A stretch of DNA of 64,000 bases, taken from NCBI RefSeq assembly GCF_932526225.1, contig NC_064036.1, positions 15,865,181 through 15,929,180 of the forward strand, given 5' to 3'. A program made the position numbers and the translations under genes. A model generated the notes under the pieces. It was not told the origin of the DNA, made no database searches, and was given only the letters and a program-made list of their open reading frames with translations. Numbering within the stretch: position 1 is the stretch's first letter; each line of letters begins with the position of its first letter. Positions 60,161 through 64,000 of this stretch are shown in pieces. The stretch comes from Nematostella vectensis (taxonomy: Eukaryota > Cnidaria > Anthozoa > Actiniaria > Edwardsiidae).

Positions 60161-63148
60161 ACACACAACGATAAAGAAGTCGAGTCTACCAAACGGGAGG
60201 TTGAGTTGAAATAGGGACTCCTCAAAATATGTTCAGAGAACAAGCAAAATGCAGTCCCGTACCCAGGGGGAAGGGGGGATGCTGGGGTTGCGAACGAATC
60301 CCCCCACAACGGCCGAAGGTCGGTTCCCAATGGAAGTGCTATTTGTAGACCAAACTATAAAGCATAAGCTAGATAACTCTGGTACGCAGCCAAATCCGGC
60401 AAGTAAAAGTCCCGTGAAGATACTGCAAAGGCATAAAAAAATCCCTCTTTGTTCTTTCGGGGATAGTCAGATTTTTATTAGAGAACTCATTTTACTCGTC
60501 GTCGCTTTACTCGTCCCCACTCAGAACAGCCGAATTCCGAGCTACGAACAAGCAACCATCGCCTGGGCTACCTGTGATTACATTTGCGTTTCAAGAGTCA
60601 CCTACGCGCGCGACAAATACTCCGGTCGTTAAATCATGATTCACTTGCCAGCTCTAGCAAGAAGAAGTTCAAACTCAGTTTGAAGAGACTTGTCTGATAT
60701 GTTAAGCAGCTTCTTGTGTCCACGAATATCCTTGTTACAGTCTTTCAGAAGAACGCACTTTGAATTGCAATCGACACTAGGGCCACAAGGACCACCTACG
60801 CAAACAGCGTAATCACAGGTAGTCATGATCAAGAAAAATATCAAGCATCATCTGATTTACAATTCTAGCTTGCAGATTAATGTGATCTCTTTGTGTTGCC
60901 CTAAAGTCTTTTGTGGCTAACGGAGGTGTTACTGTAACAGGATGCCGCTTTGAGGGAGTGTGACAATTCTTCCAGCTTATGCCCTTATGTCAACGAAGCA
61001 TGTTTGCTTGTGGTATTTGTGTTTTATTCTTCGATTGGTGTTTCCTATCTAGAATTACGCTTTCACAACAGGCGAGCCAGCTGAAAAGAGATATCTCCTA
61101 CTTTCGGGTGATGTCCTGCTGCAAGAGACCATGATACATCATGGTCTCTTGCCTGCTGTGAGTGACACGATAATGTCAAGTATCGCATACGCATATGCAT
61201 ATCCCACATTAATTTTTAAAATAATTTTGGCATCATTAATATGTTTTTATAGAATGAAGAACATAAAATGAGAAACAATCTAAAATAAAAACTGCAAGCC
61301 GACTAGTTGAACTATTCTTTATATCGGGGTTCCTTTGGAAATTCACGCATGCTCATCTGGTAGACCGCTGATCAGTTGTTGTCATCTGAAACCAGACTCG
61401 TGTTCAAGTACTTGACCTTTCATTGAAATTAATCTCATAAATCGGCCTTTTTCCCAGAAACCTCTTGACAGAAGGTAAGAACTGATGTGCTTGAATATCT
61501 TTTACTTCAATGAAGCGTAAAGAAACTTTAAAACCCAAACAAACCTTCAAAGTTTGCCATTCCGGCAGGCGTTCTTAACTGAAATCTGTACAAAATAGCA
61601 AATATTTTTCATTGTAATGTCTTTATTGAATTCCAGTGACTTCCAAGGATGAACAAAAACAATTATACAGCATCTGAGATTAGTATACAGCAAGGGTAGA
61701 GTTTATTTTTTGTGATTTGTCTCCCGTACAAACAGGTATGTGTATCTAATAAAGACGGCTGTCAAGAAAATCGCGTGTTATTTGAGCTTGACATGGGGTT
61801 GCGTTCGGCTTCATTATGATTCGGGAATTTGATTCCCCCAATTTTTTATTTGCTGAATCGAAAGAAATAACACCAATCTTTGCTCAAAGTGCAAAATTTC
61901 TGCGAAAATCCATGTACCATCGGTTTTATAAGCCCCTAATTTAGACTATTATTCAAGTCGACATTTTTTATTGACATGTTTAGACAGCAATAAAATATTC
62001 TTTTTTTGTCGGAAAAAGTGAAGAAACCACTCGATTTATACCTTATCAACTCCTTTCTAAGGATCTGTATCGCTATTTTTAATTCCGCATATATTTAAAG
62101 AATATTTTGCGATTTTTTACGCAAGGTGAAAAATGCCCCCAAATCGGCGATTTTATAGGCAAAATCGTAAATTCAGTTTTTCTCGAAAAATATTTATTGT
62201 ATGTAACTCAAACTTTTTTACCATGATAAGAGAACCAGGGGCTAACTTTAAACCAATTTTGGGCGATTTTGAAATTTCGTATTTGGAACTCCTCAGTTGA
62301 ATTTAAGGGACTGGTGCACTTAAGGGGTTAGCTAATAAAGAGCGGCCTGAATCTTTCAATTGCAGCTCTGAGCGACCTGCAAATTTATAACTAGTTGTCG
62401 CGAAAAAGGAGCAAGCGTATCTAGTATGCATTTTTTTTTGTTTAAGGATTTTTCTCGCCGAAAAATATTCAAGTATAAAAACAAGGAAGCATTCGTGCTG
62501 TACCATAGATACTAGAGTCTTTTTCACTCCTTTAGTTAAACGCTTATCATCACTAAACAAGTAGTGAATAGAGTCTGATATACCTGATACCCTCCGTGAT
62601 AGTACAAGATGTAACGTTATAGAGATGCAATCCTTTTTTTTTAGACTAAATTGCCTAAATGACCGACTACTGTCTTGATTTGTATGTTTTGGATGCAAAA
62701 ACACAAGGGGGAGGGTTTAGCGGTTTAAAACCCTCTCTTGGGTTGCAGGGAAAGTGCTATGTGCCCTTATCCATTCTTTTGCTGCTTTGTTTAACAAAAG
62801 AATTTGAGGAGCTGGAGGCATAAAAGCATACAGTATCTTTATGTATTTCTTTGATGGGATGCAAACGACCTAACTGTTGAGTGTCTTATCGACAAAACGC
62901 ACTTCTAAGGTAGGAATTTGTGTGTGTGTGAGTCAGAAAGCCGATGCAACAAAAGTCTATTACACCCTTCCCAATTGTTATTGAGCTAAAAGCTAGATCC
63001 ATCCCTGTTTGTACTTTGGATAATGTTAAATATTTATCTCAAAGATCAGTAGAAATTTCGCACGGATTCTTTCGATTACTATAAATGGTCTGTTTATCAT
63101 CGAAATCACTTTATTCAATCAACAGACTTCTCATCTCACCTGCCACAT
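55965..63148 (-). CDS. Nuclear acidic-repeat protein, tandem paralogue 6 (transposon in intron 1)
   Basis: Exons: 63140-63148, 57547-57996, 56291-57427 and 55965-56168, 599 aa predicted. Intron 1 is 5143 nt here because a 4.18-kb TTAA-flanked element inserted 144 bp upstream of exon 2. The coding exons are intact. Exon 3 ends GAG|GTAGGA (Glu for Gln at the junction), and its preceding tract reads gattcag rather than gtttcag. The small TATA-like word upstream of exon 2 (tatataag in other units) is changed to tatttaag. The DNA 5' of the gene is cut at 63310, 162 nt upstream of the ATG, so the normal promoter region is mostly gone and expression is doubtful. Confidence 0.65.
58141..59131 (+). 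repeat. Left terminal inverted repeat of the TTAA element
   Basis: Can be followed against 61329-62319 in reverse, with about 95% agreement by eye, from 'gtgcaccag' to 'gactttccacagg', where similarity stops. Confidence 0.85.
60124..60168. repeat. C23 run followed by (AC)n
   Basis: 23 consecutive C, then about eleven AC dinucleotides. It is adjacent to the diverged MITE copy. Confidence 0.9.
60251..60475. mobile_element. Diverged relative of the spacer MITE
   Basis: Starts cccgtacccaggg and shares 'aactataaagcataagctaga' (split by small changes), 'ctctggta' and 'gatactgcaa' with the spacer MITEs. The right terminal repeat is not present. It is nested in the TTAA element and independent of the amplified copies. 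Confidence 0.65.
61121..61152. repeat. Perfect 15-bp-stem hairpin
   Basis: gcaagagaccatgat, two bases, then its exact reverse complement. It lies ~180 bp inside the right inverted repeat of the TTAA element. Confidence 0.9.
61329..62319 (-). repeat. Right terminal inverted repeat of the TTAA element
   Basis: Reverse-complement partner of the left repeat. The two differ by scattered substitutions and small indels, so the element is not brand new, or its arms have diverged since insertion. Confidence 0.85.
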
Positions 63149-63310
63149 GGCGTAGTTGATGCTTTTTCAAGGTTATGAGATTACTTTTTGAACTTTTTTG
63201 AGAGCGTTTTTGGTGAAACCTTTTCCTGCTCAACAGTAAGTGGTTTCTGGGTCAATCTGTTTATTTTTGCCATGGTTACGCGCGCGACGTAACAGTTGAG
63301 CCTAGTGCGC

Positions 63311-63323
63311 AGTGTTAAGTAAT
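63311..63323. repeat. 13-base minisatellite remnant at the array's right edge
   Basis: agtgttaagtaat matches the start of the 21-bp unit exactly. It is joined to 'cctagtgcgc' of the unit's 5' region, ~430 bp short of where the minisatellite normally begins, so a deletion joined the two. The LTR element follows at once. Confidence 0.65.
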
Positions 63324-63499
63324 TGTTACCCTTGGAATTTAGCACTTGCCCACCCCCCCATAGAAAAATATTGTATTACCCATAATGCAGTGTGTGTAGA
63401 AGAAGAAAAAAACCTGTTGACCGCCATGTTTGTTTCTGTGTGGTTTATTTTCGGTTTATTTTTAATGTTACTCGAGTTTTCACAAATTATAAGGTAACA
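63324..63499 (+). mobile_element. 5' LTR of an LTR retrotransposon (176 bp)
   Basis: Begins TGTTACC and ends GGTAACA, a perfect 7-bp inverted terminal pair with the canonical TG..CA. It is inserted after 'gtaat' of a minisatellite unit, a possible 5-bp target site; the other side is outside the window. The LTR is short, and no clear TATA box was identified. Confidence 0.7.
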
Positions 63500-63502
63500 T
63501 AT

Positions 63503-63519
63503 TGGGGGCTCAGACGGGA
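63503..63519 (+). promoter_or_regulatory. Primer-binding site
   Basis: TGGGGGCTCAGACGGGA starts three bases after the LTR. The first nine bases match the pattern complementary to the 3' end of tRNA-Pro (TGGGGGCTC), with divergence afterwards. Confidence 0.65.
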
Positions 63520-63534
63520 AAACGGATTCAGAAG

Positions 63535-64000
63535 ATGACTGAAGAACTTCAGCTTAGTATCGAAGAGAGTTTGTGTCGCTTGACGGCCGAACAGTTACAC
63601 GAAGTGGAAAACTTTTTGAAGCTACACGAGGACGACAAACTATCTAGGTTGAAACGGGTCAGAAGGATCTCACAAGCTGTGGATAACGAGCTTGAGAGCA
63701 AAGGAGACCAGGCAGTCAGCTATCTGAAGGGATTAGAGGAGGTTATTTCGGCGATTTCTGGAGCAACGAAGCCCAAACAAGAAAAACAAGCCCAGCCAAA
63801 CACGAGTGCAAGTGCAAGTCCGAGCGAGGAGCTCCAAGCTCTGAAGGATCAAATGAACAAGCTTATGGGTATGGAATCAAAGAAAGGTCTCTACATTTCG
63901 GATATAAAGAGAGAAATGAAGATTTCTGGGCAAATTGGAGAGCCAGGACAGAAAGATAAGTTAAGTTTTGTCAGTCTCGTGAGACAAATTGACTCTGGAC
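63535..64000 (+). CDS. Gag-like protein of the LTR retrotransposon (N-terminal 155 codons, runs off the window)
   Basis: The ATG at 63535 lies 16 nt after the primer-binding site, and the frame is open to the window end. Residues 1-60 are charged and probably helical (T-A-E-Q-L-H-E-V-E-N-F-L-K-L). A Ser/Pro/Gln-rich linker follows at about 80-100. Residues ~130-155 contain K-I-S-G-Q-I-G-E-P-G-Q-K-D-K-L-S-F, the start of a conserved region I associate with gag proteins of Ty3/gypsy-type elements in fish and invertebrates. No stop is present, so the element may be intact beyond the window. Assignment to Ty3/gypsy rather than BEL is tentative. Confidence 0.7.
   Translation, partial: MTEELQLSIEESLCRLTAEQLHEVENFLKLHEDDKLSRLKRVRRISQAVDNELESKGDQAVSYLKGLEEVISAISGATKPKQEKQAQPNTSASASPSEELQALKDQMNKLMGMESKKGLYISDIKREMKISGQIGEPGQKDKLSFVSLVRQIDSG

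Larger units (their letters stand above)
59452..61120. other. Interior of the TTAA element
   Basis: AT-rich sequence with a GGACC-rich patch just before it (59384-59428) and no gene I recognise. The minus-strand ORF at 60641-60844 (67 codons) is Cys-rich. The text ctacctgtgattac at ~60569 is repeated inverted at ~60808, so two related short segments face each other. Confidence 0.5.
58141..62319. mobile_element. TTAA-inserted element with ~1-kb terminal inverted repeats
   Basis: Left end GTGCACCAGTCCCTTAAATT; the right end is its reverse complement. TTAA stands on both sides (58137-58140, 62320-62323), while the empty site in units 1-5 has it once (gatattaagggg), proving a TTAA target duplication. 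TTAA duplication is characteristic of piggyBac and also of Sola3 transposons. The 2.2-kb interior has no intact transposase. A short frame at about 59938-60044 has an acidic run (D-S-D-T-D-D-D), like the N-terminus of piggyBac transposases. A Cys-rich minus-strand ORF lies at 60641-60844 (seven Cys). Both are weak hints only. Confidence 0.85.
22822..63310. repeat. Six head-to-tail copies of a 6.1-7.2 kb gene-bearing unit
   Basis: The landmark 'ggcgctaatcaaac' recurs at 22822 (as ggcgcg), 28969, 36174, 42747, 49417 and 55489, giving spacings of 6147, 7205, 6573, 6670 and 6072 bp. Unit 6 is interrupted by a 4.2-kb transposon and truncated at 63310. Each unit, left to right, holds the gene (minus strand) and its 5' region; in units 1-5 these are followed by the 21-bp minisatellite and a ~1.2-kb spacer with a MITE. 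Length differences come mainly from the minisatellite. Copies differ by a few percent at most. Confidence 0.95.

Noticed and set aside
1-64000. tRNA, rRNA or snRNA genes
   Set aside because: No cloverleaf with A/B box spacing or conserved rRNA/snRNA blocks was recognised by eye on either strand; a covariance-model scan was not possible.

Overview
The window is non-coding-rich, AT-rich eukaryotic nuclear DNA: phase-0 GT..AG introns, LINE reverse transcriptases, LTR and DNA transposons, MITEs and long tandem arrays. NACHT-type Walker B motifs, CR1/L2- and jockey-like LINEs and the style of the repeats suggest an invertebrate animal, perhaps a cnidarian. That placement is an inference from family resemblance. 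No bacterial or organellar genes, tRNA or rRNA were seen.

Layout. (1) 1-10570: tandem array of a 2.4-2.65 kb unit (four full copies plus a stub). Each unit has satellite-like monomers at its left end and four or five decayed copies of a motif reading I-L-D-G-Y-D-E-L-P, like the Walker B strand of NACHT/NLR ATPases. (2) 10571-13760: two unrecognised small ORFs, a broken LINE (endonuclease and RT pieces, palm deleted) and a retroelement zinc-knuckle remnant. (3) 13820-18062: a 4.2 kb fold-back element. It has TA at both ends, terminal inverted repeats built from TTCGCGAA palindromes, inverted arms of a 108-bp satellite, and a 5'-truncated LINE with an intact RT core nested in the right arm. (4) 18063-22690: mostly featureless DNA with one possible gene fragment. 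(5) 22691-63310: six head-to-tail copies of a 6.1-7.2 kb unit. Each carries one minus-strand four-exon gene; units 1-5 are each followed by a spacer with a 21-bp hairpin-forming minisatellite and a MITE. (6) 58141-62319: a TTAA-flanked element with ~1 kb inverted repeats sits in intron 1 of gene copy 6. (7) 63324-64000: 5' LTR, primer-binding site and gag start of an LTR retrotransposon inserted in a minisatellite remnant.

The main biological content is the six-copy gene family. Splicing ATG-TGG-CAG (exon 1) to a 450-nt exon, a ~1.1 kb exon and a terminal ~200-nt exon gives phase-0 junctions throughout and a predicted 599-aa protein (501, 599, 586, 599, 641 and 599 aa in units 1-6). It has a Pro/Arg-rich N-terminus, an acidic middle with repeated ELLaLaDEV-type motifs, and a C-terminal bipartite nuclear localisation signal. 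It looks like a nuclear, transactivator-like protein of a family I do not recognise. Exon-size differences are almost all multiples of three (98-codon deletion in unit 1, 42-codon gain in unit 5), which argues that the reading frame matters. Unit 3 alone has a frameshift, which removes the last part of the nuclear localisation signal.
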